From JAHJQQ01 sp964458835 (GTDB lineage Bacteria > Pseudomonadota > Gammaproteobacteria > Thiohalobacterales > Thiohalobacteraceae): a stretch of DNA of 20,533 bases. The stretch spans positions 1-20,533 of the forward strand of contig CAYWKV010000035.1 in assembly GCA_964458835.1 (NCBI GenBank), read 5' to 3'. A program made the translations under genes and the position numbers. Under the pieces are notes generated by a model, which saw nothing but the letters and a program-made list of their open reading frames with translations, had not been told where the DNA came from and searched no databases. Shown piece after piece: positions 6,197-14,104 of the stretch (position 1 is its first letter; every line of letters starts with the position of its first letter).

Positions 6197-8140
6197 ATGA
6201 GCACCCGTAAGCGTTACAGCGTTCTGCTGCTGCAATTCCTCTTCGGCATCCTGCTGCTGAACGGCGCGTCCGCGGCGACGGACGGCTACGCCGCCGAACG
6301 CCAGCGCTTCCTGGAGGCGCGCAAGGCCCTGCAGCAGAATCAACTGACGCGCTATCAACCGCTCGCCGAGCGGCTGCGGGATTATCCGCTCTATCCCTAT
6401 CTGCGCTACGACGAGCTGCGCGCACGCTTTTCGCGGGCGACGGACGCGGATATCCGGAAGTTCCTCGACGCATTCGGCGACACGCCGCTGGCCGGGCGGC
6501 TGCGGCACAGCTGGCTGAACCACCTGGCCCGCCAGCACCAATGGCAGCGCTTCCTGGCGTTCTACCCGGGCAACAGCGATTCGGCCGAGCTGCAGTGCTT
6601 CTATCTGCGCGCCACCCGCACGGAACCGGCGGATGCGGCCTGGCTGGATGCCGCCGTCGGGCTCTGGCGGGTCGGCAAATCGCAGCCCGACGCCTGCGAC
6701 CCCGTGTTCAAGGTGCTCGCCAGCAGCCCGCGCATGACGCACGAGCTGGTGTGGGAACGCATCCGCCTGGCGATGGACGACAACGCCCTCAGCCTGGCGT
6801 CCTATCTGTCACGCCTGCTGCCGGCCGACGAACGCAAGTGGGTGGATCTGTGGCGCCAGGTGCATCACCGCCCCAGCGAAGCGCGCGGCCATGCGGCGCT
6901 CGCAGCCGACTCCGCGCCGGCCCGCGAGATCCTGGCGCACGCCGTGGTGCGCCTGGCGCGCGGCGATGCACAGGAGGCCTACGACTGGTGGACGGTGCTG
7001 GCGGAGCGCTACCGGTTCGATGACAAGACCCGCGCCGACGTCAGCCGGCGCGTGGCGCTGGCCGCGGCCTATCAGCGTCTCCCGCAGGCGCATGTCTGGC
7101 TGGCGCAGGTGCCGGACAGCGCGCGCGACCGCGCGCTGCGCGAATGGCAGGCACGCAGCGCCCTGCTGCAGCGTGAATGGTCCGCCCTGCTGGCGGCCAT
7201 CGACGCCATGCCGCCGGAGGAGCAGGCGGAAAGCGAATGGCGCTACTGGCGCGGCCGCGCGCAGGCGGAACTGGGCGAGCGCGCCGCGGCCGAACTGGCC
7301 TTCCAGCCGCTGGCCGGCGAGCGTTCCTATCACGGCTTCCTGGCCGCGGACTTCCTCGACCGTCCGTACAGCCTCGGGCACGCGCCCATTCCCGTCGACG
7401 ACGCGGATCTGGAACGGCTCCAGCGGCAGCAGCCGGCCTTCGTCCGTGCCCGTGAGCTGCGGCGCGCCGACCTGATCCACGATGCGCGCCGCGAGTGGGC
7501 CTACGCCATCCGCAACCTCGACCCGCGCGGCCTGGAGGTGGCGGCGGCGCTGGCCCACCGCTGGAACTGGCACGACCGCGCCATCATCACCGCGGCACGC
7601 TCGGGGCATCAGGACGATCTGGACGTGCGCTTCCCGGTGCTGTACGAACGCGAGGTCGTGGCGGCCGCGAAGCAGCTCGATCTCGATCCCGCGTGGATCA
7701 TGGGCGTGATGCGCCAGGAGAGCGCCTTCATGGCCGATGCGCGCTCACCCGTCGGCGCATTGGGACTGATGCAGCTCATGCCCGCCACCGGCAGCCAGAT
7801 GGCCAGGATGCTCAAGCTGCCCGCCCCCAGTCGCGCCACGCTGCTGCAGGCGGACACCAATATCCGGCTGGGCAGCAACTACCTGCGCCACGTCCTGGAC
7901 GATCTGGGCAACAAGGTGCTGGCCACGGCCGCCTACAACGCCGGGCCGCACCGCGTGCGCCGCTGGCTGCCGGAATCCACGCTGCCGGCCGAGCTGTGGG
8001 TCGACACCATCCCGTTCACCGAGACGCGCGGCTACGTGCGCGGCGTGCTGGCCTTCACCACGGTCTACGACGCGCGCCTGGACAGGCCCGTCACCCCGCT
8101 GCACACGCGCATGCCGCCCATCGCCCCGAAACCGGAATGA
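6197..8140 (+). CDS. slt: Soluble lytic murein transglycosylase Slt
   Basis: This periplasmic enzyme cleaves the MurNAc-GlcNAc bond of peptidoglycan to form 1,6-anhydro ends, in wall turnover and recycling. The 647-residue precursor has a basic start and a hydrophobic signal segment (about residues 8-25, SVLLLQFLFGILLLNG). The long helical superhelix domain spans about residues 30-450. The C-terminal SLT domain has the catalytic E508 in MRQESAF, then GALGLMQLMPATG and TAAYNAGPHRV, the classic family blocks. The length is close to E. coli Slt70. The start is the only plausible one, because the signal peptide begins there, yet no ribosome site is present and a TATAGT sequence sits three bases before the ATG. 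The stop is overlapped by a GC-rich hairpin at 8140-8158. Confidence 0.93.
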   Translation: MSTRKRYSVLLLQFLFGILLLNGASAATDGYAAERQRFLEARKALQQNQLTRYQPLAERLRDYPLYPYLRYDELRARFSRATDADIRKFLDAFGDTPLAGRLRHSWLNHLARQHQWQRFLAFYPGNSDSAELQCFYLRATRTEPADAAWLDAAVGLWRVGKSQPDACDPVFKVLASSPRMTHELVWERIRLAMDDNALSLASYLSRLLPADERKWVDLWRQVHHRPSEARGHAALAADSAPAREILAHAVVRLARGDAQEAYDWWTVLAERYRFDDKTRADVSRRVALAAAYQRLPQAHVWLAQVPDSARDRALREWQARSALLQREWSALLAAIDAMPPEEQAESEWRYWRGRAQAELGERAAAELAFQPLAGERSYHGFLAADFLDRPYSLGHAPIPVDDADLERLQRQQPAFVRARELRRADLIHDARREWAYAIRNLDPRGLEVAAALAHRWNWHDRAIITAARSGHQDDLDVRFPVLYEREVVAAAKQLDLDPAWIMGVMRQESAFMADARSPVGALGLMQLMPATGSQMARMLKLPAPSRATLLQADTNIRLGSNYLRHVLDDLGNKVLATAAYNAGPHRVRRWLPESTLPAELWVDTIPFTETRGYVRGVLAFTTVYDARLDRPVTPLHTRMPPIAPKPE

Positions 8141-8158
8141 GCCCGCCCGCGACGGGCT
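8140..8158 (+). terminator. Short hairpin overlapping the slt stop
   Basis: AGCCCG (8140-8145) pairs with CGGGCT (8153-8158) around a seven-base loop. The stem begins at the last base of the slt stop codon. No T-run follows, so terminator function is doubtful. Confidence 0.25.
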
Positions 8159-8235
8159 TGACCTGATCCCGCGGCGCCGCCACCATTCCGCCACGACCGA
8201 GGGGAAGCGCCGGCGGCGCCGGACAGAAAGACACC

Positions 8236-9195
8236 ATGGCAGACCAGACGATATGCATCATCGGCGGCTCCGGTTTCGTCGGAGGCCATCTCGCCCACCG
8301 GCTGACCCGCGCAGGCTGGCGGGTGACCCTGCCCACCCGGCGGCGTGAACGGCATCGCGCACTGCTGGTCGACCCGCGCGTCACGCTGATCGAAGCCGAC
8401 GTGCACGACCCGGCCACGCTGCGTGGCCTGATCGCCGGCTGCGCCGCCGTCGTCAATCTGGTCGGCATACTCAATGAACGGCGCGGGCCGGCCGGCCAGG
8501 CCTTCGCCCGCGCACACGTGGAACTGCCCGGCAAGATCGTCGCCGCCATGCGCGACACCGGCGTGCGGCGGCTGCTGCACATGAGCGCTCTCAACGCCGA
8601 CCCGCGCGAGGAGCGCAGCCTGTACCTGCGCACCAAGGGCCAGGGCGAGGAGCTGGTGCACGACGCCGCGCGCGACGGCCTCGAGGTCACCAGCTTCCGG
8701 CCCTCGGTGATCTTCGGTCCCGGCGACAGCTTCTTCAACCGCTTCGCCACGCTGCTCGGCGTCACGCCGCTGGTGTTTCCGCTGGCCTGCGGCGACAGCC
8801 GGTTTGCGCCGGTGTATGTCGGCGACGTCGTCGCGGCCATGACGCGCGCGCTCCAGGATCGCTCCACCAGCGGCAGGCGCTGGGATCTGTGCGGCCCGGA
8901 GATCTACACGCTGGCGCAACTGGTGGAGTACACGGCGCGCCAGCTCGGCCTGCGCCGACGCGTCTGGAAGCTGAACGATGCGCTGTCGCGCCTGCAGGCG
9001 CGCGCGCTGGAGTTCGTGCCGGGCAAGCCGTTCAGCCGCGACAACTACGGATCGCTGCAGAAGGACAGCGTCTGCGAGCGGAACGGCCTGATCGAGCTGG
9101 GCGTCCGGCCCACGGCGGTGGACGCCGTGGTACCGGGCTATCTCGGCGGCCGCGACGTCTACCGGCGCTTCCGGGAACGGGCGCGGCGCGGCTGA
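8236..9195 (+). CDS. NDUFA9-like atypical short-chain dehydrogenase/reductase
   Basis: This is an NAD(P)-binding protein of the atypical SDR group that includes the mitochondrial complex I accessory subunit NDUFA9 and bacterial relatives of unsettled function. The 319-residue sequence opens with a Rossmann motif GGSGFVG at residues 10-16. S117 (HMSALNAD) and Y130-x3-K134 (YLRTK) keep the SDR Ser/Tyr/Lys set. FRPSVIFGPGDSFFNRF and FAPVYVGDVV are strong family phrases. The start at 8236 places the beta strand and glycine motif at the usual distance; the region upstream (GACAGAAAGACACC) is only a weak ribosome site. It lies 95 bases after slt on the same strand. It could act as a quinone-linked or UDP-sugar-type epimerase relative, but no substrate is visible. 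Confidence 0.87.
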   Translation: MADQTICIIGGSGFVGGHLAHRLTRAGWRVTLPTRRRERHRALLVDPRVTLIEADVHDPATLRGLIAGCAAVVNLVGILNERRGPAGQAFARAHVELPGKIVAAMRDTGVRRLLHMSALNADPREERSLYLRTKGQGEELVHDAARDGLEVTSFRPSVIFGPGDSFFNRFATLLGVTPLVFPLACGDSRFAPVYVGDVVAAMTRALQDRSTSGRRWDLCGPEIYTLAQLVEYTARQLGLRRRVWKLNDALSRLQARALEFVPGKPFSRDNYGSLQKDSVCERNGLIELGVRPTAVDAVVPGYLGGRDVYRRFRERARRG

Positions 9196-9538
9196 CGACG
9201 GAATGCGCCGTGCACGAAGGCGCTGCGCCTCGCCCGCACGCGCATCACCGTGACGGCCCGGTCGGAGCGTGGACATCCGGCGCTCGGCGGCCTCCTGTCG
9301 GATGCGTCCGCTGGGCGCCGGCCGCGCAGCCCGGATGAAGCGAAGCGTGATCCGGGAGAAATCGCGATGCGGTCCCGGACTCCGGCCGGACGGCCTCCAG
9401 CCAGGCTACGAGTTCGGAACGCTCCGAGGGTGGGCGGGTGGTCGCGGTAACCGCGGCACAAGGCCCCCATCCGGCGCATTGCGGCCTGCGACCCAATGGG
9501 CCCTGCGGGAACGGTTTTCTTCTGAGTGGAATCGAGGC
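9196..9538. other. Non-coding gap before cca
   Basis: This 343-bp stretch has no convincing gene; the open frames crossing it are arginine- and proline-rich shadows. It holds the REP-like palindromic element at 9327-9410 and a small palindrome CGCGGT-A-ACCGCG at 9443-9455. No clear promoter was recognised for cca. Confidence 0.6.
9327..9410. repeat. REP-like palindromic element
   Basis: The block begins CAGCCCGGATGAAGCGAAGC, where CCCGGAT (9330-9336) pairs with ATCCGGG (9350-9356). A second half follows (GTCCCGGACTCCGGCCGGAC... CCAGGCTACG) whose end, GGCTAC, echoes the inverse of the start. Elements of the form GCCCGGATGAAGCG...ATCCGGG are common intergenic repeats in proteobacterial genomes. 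This copy looks degenerate in its right half. Confidence 0.6.
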
Positions 9539-10780
9539 ATGGACATCTATCTCGTCGGCGGCGCAGTGCGTGACAAACTGCTCGGGGTACCGGTCAAGGA
9601 GCGCGACTGGGTGGTCGTCGGCGCCACGCCGGAGGACATGGTGAGACTCGGCTACCGGCCGGTGGGCAAGGATTTTCCGGTGTTTCTGCATCCCGAGACC
9701 CACGAGGAGTACGCGCTCGCCCGCACCGAGCGCAAGACCGCGCCGGGCTACAAAGGCTTCGTCGTGCACGCCAGCCCGGACGTCACGCTGGAGGAGGACC
9801 TCAAGCGGCGCGATCTCACCATCAACGCCATGGCCGAGGCTCCCGACGGCACGCTCATCGATCCCTTCAACGGCCGCGAGGACCTCGACCAGGGCCTGCT
9901 GAAACACGTCTCCAAGGCCTTCGTGGAAGACCCGGTGCGCATCCTGCGCGTGGCGCGCTTCGCGGCCCGCTTCGCCAAATGGGGCTTCAAGGTCGCGCAC
10001 GGCACCCACGCGCTCATGAAGCAGATGGTCGCCGCCGGCGAGGTCGACCACCTCGTGCCGGAGCGCGTCTGGGCGGAGACCGAGAAGGCCCTGGCCGAGG
10101 ACCGCCCGAGCCGTTTCTTCGAGGTGCTGCACCGCTGCGGCGCGCTGGCCGTGGTCTTCCCCGAGCTGGAGCGCCTGTTCGGCGTGCCGCAGCCGGCCCA
10201 CGCGCACCCCGAGATCGACACCGGTATGCACTGCCTGATGGTGCTGGGGCAGGCCGCGCGCCTCAGCCCCGACCCGCGGGTGCGCTTCGCCGCGCTGGTG
10301 CACGACCTCGGCAAGGGCACCACCCCGGGCGACGAACTGCCGCAGCACGTCGGCCATGAGCAGCGCAGCGTCGAGCTGATCGAGGTCCTGTGCCGCCGCC
10401 TGCGGATCCCCAACGACTATCGCGATCTGGCGGTCAAGGTTGCCCGCTATCACGGCCACTGCCACCGCGCGCTGGAACTGCGTCCGGGCACTCTGCTCGA
10501 GACGCTGACCGGTCTGGACGCCTTCCGGCGTCCGGAGATCCTGGAGGATTTCCTGCTGGCCTGTGAGGCCGACAGCCGCGGGCGCGGGTCCGATGGCAAG
10601 CCTGCGAACGACCGCCCCTATGCGCAGGCCGAGGTGTTCCGCACCGCCTTCACCGTGGCGCGCGCGGTGGATGCCGGTGCGCTGGCCGGGCAGGGCCTGC
10701 AGGGCGCGGCGCTGGGTGAGCGGTTGCGGGAACTGCGCTGCGACGCGATCGCGAAGGCGATCGCGAAATCTCCGGCCTAG
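9539..10780 (+). CDS. cca: CCA tRNA nucleotidyltransferase, HD-domain type
   Basis: Cca adds or repairs the 3' CCA end of tRNAs without a template; the E. coli-type enzyme also carries an HD phosphohydrolase domain. The 413-residue length matches E. coli Cca (412). The N-terminal polymerase head has YLVGGAVRD (residues 4-12) and the metal site E21-R-D23, with Glu where E. coli has Asp21; some related enzymes also have Glu here. DLKRRDLTINAMA lies around residues 87-99. The HD pair H255/D256 in VHDLGKG falls at the same numbers as in E. coli. The ATG at 9539 is chosen because homology begins there; AGTGGA about eight bases upstream is a modest ribosome site. cca-uppP-folB-plsY proximity is shared with E. 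coli. Confidence 0.95.
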   Translation: MDIYLVGGAVRDKLLGVPVKERDWVVVGATPEDMVRLGYRPVGKDFPVFLHPETHEEYALARTERKTAPGYKGFVVHASPDVTLEEDLKRRDLTINAMAEAPDGTLIDPFNGREDLDQGLLKHVSKAFVEDPVRILRVARFAARFAKWGFKVAHGTHALMKQMVAAGEVDHLVPERVWAETEKALAEDRPSRFFEVLHRCGALAVVFPELERLFGVPQPAHAHPEIDTGMHCLMVLGQAARLSPDPRVRFAALVHDLGKGTTPGDELPQHVGHEQRSVELIEVLCRRLRIPNDYRDLAVKVARYHGHCHRALELRPGTLLETLTGLDAFRRPEILEDFLLACEADSRGRGSDGKPANDRPYAQAEVFRTAFTVARAVDAGALAGQGLQGAALGERLRELRCDAIAKAIAKSPA

Positions 10781-10814
10781 GCGCAATATGACACGGAAAA
10801 AAGACTTATCGTAA

Positions 10815-10854
10815 AAACCCGGAAACCCGACCGCGGAAGGATGATGCCGGGTTT
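10815..10854 (+). terminator. Inverted repeat after cca, possible terminator
   Basis: AAACCCGG (10815-10822) and CCGGGTTT (10847-10854) are exact inverses around a 24-base loop, 35 bases after the cca stop. The A- and T-rich outer edges make it terminator-like on either strand, although the loop is long. The inner part has extra pairing potential (CCGCGG). Confidence 0.35.
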
Positions 10855-10868
10855 ACGCCATGAATCCT

Positions 10869-10896
10869 TTCCGTGTTGTTCCGTGGATTCCGTGGC
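10869..10896 (+). repeat. Short tandem repeat of the TTCCGTG family
   Basis: Three tandem units, TTCCGTGTTG, TTCCGTGGA and TTCCGTGGC, mix the two unit types found in the array at 4417-4745. The copy lies between cca and the small membrane-protein gene, in non-coding sequence. Confidence 0.55.
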
Positions 10897-10938
10897 CAAG
10901 CGTGGTTCAAGTCAGTGCCATTCGGCCTGGACGCCGCC

Positions 10939-11187
10939 CTACCGGCCGAACCAGGCACCGAGCTTCTGCCGCCAGCGTACCAGGGCGGCGAGACCGAACA
11001 GCCCGCCGGCCAGGAACAGCACCGGCGCCGGCGCCGGAGCGGCCTCGGGCTTTGGCGCGAGCTGCATCGTGACCGGGACCGCCAGCGTGGCGGCCGGCGC
11101 CTCGACGACCCGATCCGAGGCGGCGACGACGCTCAGCGCGAGCGCCAGCCCGGCGATCACTCCCAGATGTCGACAGCGGATGGTCAC
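10939..11187 (-). CDS. Small exported protein with a C-terminal membrane tail
   Basis: An 82-residue product of unknown function. The N-terminus (RCRHLGVIAGLALALSVVAA) is a signal-peptide-like basic-plus-hydrophobic stretch. A middle part rich in Ala, Pro and Val follows, then a second hydrophobic segment VLFLAGGLFGLAALV ending in basic RWRQK. This Pro-rich / hydrophobic / basic ending resembles a PEP-CTERM sorting tail, but the Pro-Glu-Pro motif itself is not intact (PKPEAAPAPAP). The GTG at 11187 is preferred to the ATG at 11211 because GGAG (11195-11198) sits seven bases before it and the signal peptide then starts cleanly; the ATG has no ribosome site. Upstream is a long AT-rich, hairpin-rich leader. 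It could be a cell-surface or membrane protein; no enzyme motif is present. Confidence 0.55.
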   Translation of the reverse strand: MTIRCRHLGVIAGLALALSVVAASDRVVEAPAATLAVPVTMQLAPKPEAAPAPAPVLFLAGGLFGLAALVRWRQKLGAWFGR

Positions 11188-11194
11188 GATTGTG

Positions 11195-11198
11195 CTCC
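11195..11198 (-). promoter_or_regulatory. Ribosome binding site that decides the small-protein start
   Basis: GGAG on the minus strand with a seven-base spacer to the GTG at 11187. No comparable site precedes the in-frame ATG at 11211. Confidence 0.5.
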
Positions 11199-11338
11199 GA
11201 AGCAACCCCATAGAAGGAGTTGCGAAGATTACTATATTAACTATCTCTTAATCGGAGCAGATTCTGTGCCACACCCATGAATTGATATATAAATCAATAT
11301 ATTAATTATTATTTGCCAGGCGATCCGCGTCCCGAAGA

Positions 11339-11373
11339 GGCCACCACGTCAGGTATCCCGACAGGCGGTGGCC
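11339..11373. other. Compound hairpin
   Basis: The outer arms GGCCACC (11339-11345) and GGTGGCC (11367-11373) are exact inverses. Inside them GTC-A-GG and CC-C-GAC (11348-11362) pair with a TAT loop. A perfect palindrome follows two bases later. It could be an RNA leader structure, a small RNA or a DNA-binding site. Confidence 0.4.
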
Positions 11374-11449
11374 GGCCATCGATGGCGGTACATCCCACCA
11401 ACCCATTGATGGCGAATATTTATTTGAACAAATGCCCGGCGCCCGCCCG

Positions 11450-11468
11450 CTGTCAGGAAAGCTGACAG
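11450..11468 (-). terminator. Hairpin downstream of uppP
   Basis: CTGTCAG (11450-11456) and CTGACAG (11462-11468) form a perfect seven-bp stem with a five-base loop, 25 bases past the uppP stop. No T-run follows on the minus strand, so any termination would need help; it may instead protect the 3' end of the message. Confidence 0.35.
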
Positions 11469-11493
11469 AAACCGTCAGATATCTGCAGCAGGG

Positions 11494-12267
11494 TCAGATC
11501 AGCACCACTGCAACGAGCACCGCGAGCGCGACGCGGTAGATGCCGAAAGGAATGAAGCTGTGCCGCTTGATGAAGCGCAGCAGCGCCGGCGCGGTGAGGT
11601 AGGCGGCAATGAACGCCGAAACGAAGCCCGCAGCCACCAGCCCCGTGTGATCCCACGACAGCTGGTCGTAGGTCTTGAGCAGGTCGTAGGCGGTGGCGGC
11701 AAGCATGGTGGGGATCGCCAGCAGGAACGAGAATTCGACGATCGCCTCGCGCGACATGCCGAGCAGCATGCCGCCGATGATGGTCGCGCCCGAGCGTGAC
11801 ACACCCGGGATCATCGCGAGCGACTGGGCAAGCCCCACCACCGCCGCCTTCCAGTAGGGCAGATCCTCGATGGAGTCGTGCGCAGCGCTCAGCTGCTTGC
11901 CGCGCAGCAGCTCGAAGACAATCATCACTACGCCGCCGATGCCCAGCGCCCAGGCAACGATCACGATATTGCCAAGCAGATAACCCTTGATGAGCTTGTA
12001 CAGCGTGAAGCCGATCACCGCCGTGGGGATGAAGGCCACGGCGATCTTGCCGATCAGCCGGGGAGCGTGCAGCAGGCGCCTGGCATACAGCAGCACGATG
12101 GCCAGGATCGCGCCGAGCTGGATGGCGATCGTAAAGGTTTTCGTGAATTCGCTGTCGGCGATCCCCAGGACATGCTCGGCAAGGATCAGATGTCCGGTCG
12201 AGGATATGGGGAGGAATTCGGTGACGCCTTCCAACAGGCCGAGCAGAATGCTTTCGATCAGGGTCAT
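11494..12267 (-). CDS. uppP: Undecaprenyl-diphosphatase UppP (BacA)
   Basis: UppP dephosphorylates undecaprenyl diphosphate to recycle the lipid carrier for peptidoglycan and other surface polymers; it is an integral inner-membrane enzyme and its excess gives bacitracin resistance. The 257-residue protein has seven or more hydrophobic segments and both signature blocks: EGVTEFLPISSTGHL (E13, E17, S22/S23, H26) and PGVSRSGATI (R158). These carry the catalytic residues of the BacA family. The ATG at 12267 gives the canonical short N-terminus; no strong ribosome site is seen. It is the last gene of a minus-strand run folB-folK-methyltransferase-uppP, 90 bases after the methyltransferase stop. 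uppP next to folB and cca is also the E. coli arrangement. Confidence 0.95.
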   Translation of the reverse strand: MTLIESILLGLLEGVTEFLPISSTGHLILAEHVLGIADSEFTKTFTIAIQLGAILAIVLLYARRLLHAPRLIGKIAVAFIPTAVIGFTLYKLIKGYLLGNIVIVAWALGIGGVVMIVFELLRGKQLSAAHDSIEDLPYWKAAVVGLAQSLAMIPGVSRSGATIIGGMLLGMSREAIVEFSFLLAIPTMLAATAYDLLKTYDQLSWDHTGLVAAGFVSAFIAAYLTAPALLRFIKRHSFIPFGIYRVALAVLVAVVLI

Positions 12268-12357
12268 GGCATGACTCGTTTATGTCGTTGTCTGTGTGTG
12301 CGGTGCTCCCGCGCACAGCCGGCGCACCGAAGGCCGGTGCCGGAGCGTTGGAACGAT

Positions 12358-13563
12358 CTAAAGCCGGCCGCGCAGATCGCGCCCGCCGAAGCCCGCGATA
12401 TCACCCTCCACGCCGCGCAGCAGCAGCATGGCCTTGAAGCGCTCGCCCATCTCGCCCGGCAGCAGCAGCGTCTTGGCCTGCGCGGCCAGCTGCAGATACT
12501 CACCGTGTCCGCCGGTCTGCGGAAACGCCGCGGCCAGCATGCCTTCGATGCCCGCGTGGAGCAGATACTGCGCCTGCGGGGTGAATCCGCCGATCCGCAG
12601 CCCGAGCGCGTCCGCGGCCTCGGCGACGGCAGTGAAGTCGACATGCGCGGTGATGTCCTGCAGGCCCGGCAGCACCAGGGGATCCGGATGTGCGCGGTGG
12701 CGATAATGGCACAGGAGTGTGCCACGCCGCCTGTCGGCGTGATAGTACTCGTGACGTGGGTAACCGTAATCGATGAACAGGGCGGCGCCGGCGGCCAGAT
12801 TTTCTGTCAGCACCTCCAGCCAGGCCGCGAGCGACGGCGTGAACTCGGAACGGTAATCGGCATCCCAGCGGCAGGCCGCCGCCCAGGCCGCGATCCGCCC
12901 GGCCGGCACCGGCGCGGCGGGCCGCGCCGCCCAGGCGAAGCGATCGCGGTCCCAGACCACGCCGTATTCGGTCACCGCGTCCGGACGCCAGCCGAACAGC
13001 GTCACCGGCAACGCATCCAGGACCTCGTTGGCGACCAGCACGCCGCGCCAGGCCTGCGCTGGCGCCCGGTCGAGCCAGCGGATGCGCGCACCCAGGTGCG
13101 GCAGGCGCTGCGTCAGGTACATCCGCTGACGCTCGCGCAGGTCCGCGGAGCGCTCCAGAATGAAATAATTCTCCGGCAGGCTGCCGCGGGCCTCCAGCTC
13201 CCGCAGCAGATCGGCGGCCATCACGCCGCTGCCCGCGCCCACCTCCAGCACGTCGCCGCCGCCGAGCCGCGTCAGCACGGCTTCGCAGCTGCGCGCGACA
13301 CAACGCGAGAACAGCGCCGACGTCTCGGGCGCGGTCGTGAAATCCCCCTGCCCGCCGAGCTTGCGCGCGCCCGCGCTGTAATAGCCGAGGCCGGGCGCGT
13401 ACAAGGCCAGTTCCATGTAGCGCGCAAAGTCGATCCAGCCGCCGGCCGCCGCAATCTCGGCGCGTATGTGCTCGACCAGCGCCGCGCTGACGGCCAGCGC
13501 CGCGGCATCCGGCACCGGCCAGTCGGCGGGAATGTCCCAGGGCAGGCGGGTGGCGCGGTTCAT
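12358..13563 (-). CDS. Class I SAM-dependent methyltransferase, MidA/NDUFAF7 family (DUF185)
   Basis: A 401-residue member of the family that includes mitochondrial NDUFAF7, which methylates an arginine of a complex I subunit; bacterial substrates are not established. The N-terminal part has the family phrases ARYMELALYAPGLGYY (residues 48-62) and GDFTTAPE (73-80). The SAM-binding glycine motif VLEVGAGSGV lies at residues 105-114. LVANEVLDALPV and FIDYGYPRHEYY are further family blocks. The start at 13563 has no clear ribosome site but begins directly before the conserved region. It follows folK by 52 bases on the same strand. The window also has an NDUFA9-like gene; the shared complex I flavour may be chance. 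Confidence 0.87.
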   Translation of the reverse strand: MNRATRLPWDIPADWPVPDAAALAVSAALVEHIRAEIAAAGGWIDFARYMELALYAPGLGYYSAGARKLGGQGDFTTAPETSALFSRCVARSCEAVLTRLGGGDVLEVGAGSGVMAADLLRELEARGSLPENYFILERSADLRERQRMYLTQRLPHLGARIRWLDRAPAQAWRGVLVANEVLDALPVTLFGWRPDAVTEYGVVWDRDRFAWAARPAAPVPAGRIAAWAAACRWDADYRSEFTPSLAAWLEVLTENLAAGAALFIDYGYPRHEYYHADRRRGTLLCHYRHRAHPDPLVLPGLQDITAHVDFTAVAEAADALGLRIGGFTPQAQYLLHAGIEGMLAAAFPQTGGHGEYLQLAAQAKTLLLPGEMGERFKAMLLLRGVEGDIAGFGGRDLRGRL

Positions 13564-13615
13564 GACGGAGACCGTTCGATGCGCTGCGCTGCGATGAGAA
13601 CCCGCCGCGGCACCG

Positions 13616-14104
13616 TCAGCGCGGCCAATCCACGGCGCGGATCGCCTGCCCTGCGGCGTCGAAGTCGGCCCACAGCTGCGCGTAGGTCTTGCCGGTCAGC
13701 GGATGACGGAGTCTGCCGGCGATGTCGGCCAGCGGCTTGAGGACGAAGGCGTGCCGGGTGATCTCGTCGCGCGGCAGCTGCAGGCGTCCTTCTTCGAGAA
13801 CGAGATCGTCATAGAGCAGCAGGTCGATGTCGAGCGTACGCGCCGAGAAACGCGGACCGGTGCGCACGCGGTCGTTCTCGTCCTCGATGGCGTGGAGCCG
13901 CGCGGCGACCTCGGCGGGCGTGGCGTCGGTGTCGAAGCCGACCACGAGGTTGTAGAAGTCATCGCCCTCGAAGCCCACCGCGGCGGTCTCGTAGACCGGC
14001 GAGCACTGCAGCGGGCCGTAGCTCGCGCTCAATGCCTCCAGCGCCGCACGTACGTGCCGGGCACGGTCGATGTTGGTGCCGATGCTGACGTAGACCCGTG
14101 CCAT
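13616..14104 (-). CDS. folK: 6-hydroxymethyl-7,8-dihydropterin pyrophosphokinase FolK
   Basis: FolK transfers pyrophosphate from ATP to 6-hydroxymethyl-7,8-dihydropterin, the step before dihydropteroate synthase in folate synthesis. The 162-residue protein has YVSIGTNI at the N-terminus, the substrate-loop region VYETAAVGF, and the HPPK signature FSARTLDIDLLLYDD with metal ligands D92 and D94. PRDEITRHAFVLKPLADIA is a further family block. Its ATG follows the folB stop with no gap (TGAATG), so translation is probably coupled; FolB makes the 6-hydroxymethyl-dihydropterin that FolK uses. In E. coli folK is elsewhere, next to pcnB, so this pairing differs from the enteric layout. Confidence 0.95.
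   Translation of the reverse strand: MARVYVSIGTNIDRARHVRAALEALSASYGPLQCSPVYETAAVGFEGDDFYNLVVGFDTDATPAEVAARLHAIEDENDRVRTGPRFSARTLDIDLLLYDDLVLEEGRLQLPRDEITRHAFVLKPLADIAGRLRHPLTGKTYAQLWADFDAAGQAIRAVDWPR

Larger units (their letters stand above)
11188..11493. other. AT-rich, structured non-coding region between uppP and the small gene
   Basis: This 306-bp gap stands out from the GC-rich surroundings. Around 11225-11315 it is strongly AT-rich (TATATTAACTATC, ATTGATATATAAATCAAT) and includes the inverted repeat ATTGAT-N6-ATCAAT at 11281-11298. From 11339 it turns into a series of GC hairpins: a compound stem at 11339-11373, the 12-bp palindrome GCCATCGATGGC at 11375-11386 and a stem at 11450-11468. 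Since genes on both sides are on the minus strand, it can serve as uppP 3' end plus promoter and leader of the small gene. No known riboswitch class was recognised. Confidence 0.5.

Noticed and set aside
9245..10786. 513-codon open frame on the minus strand over cca
   Set aside because: cca on the plus strand has residue-for-residue landmarks with the E. coli enzyme; the minus frame has none.
11281..11298. FNR box
   Set aside because: ATTGAT and ATCAAT are separated by six bases, whereas FNR sites have TTGAT-N4-ATCAA. Kept only as part of the AT-rich region.
11300..11420. Cyclic-di-GMP riboswitch in the structured gap
   Set aside because: The stems are present but the conserved GEMM loop sequences were not found on either strand.
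11878..13740. 620-codon open frame on the plus strand over uppP, the methyltransferase and folK
   Set aside because: It crosses three well-supported minus-strand genes and their gaps, with Gln/Arg/His-rich shadow composition.
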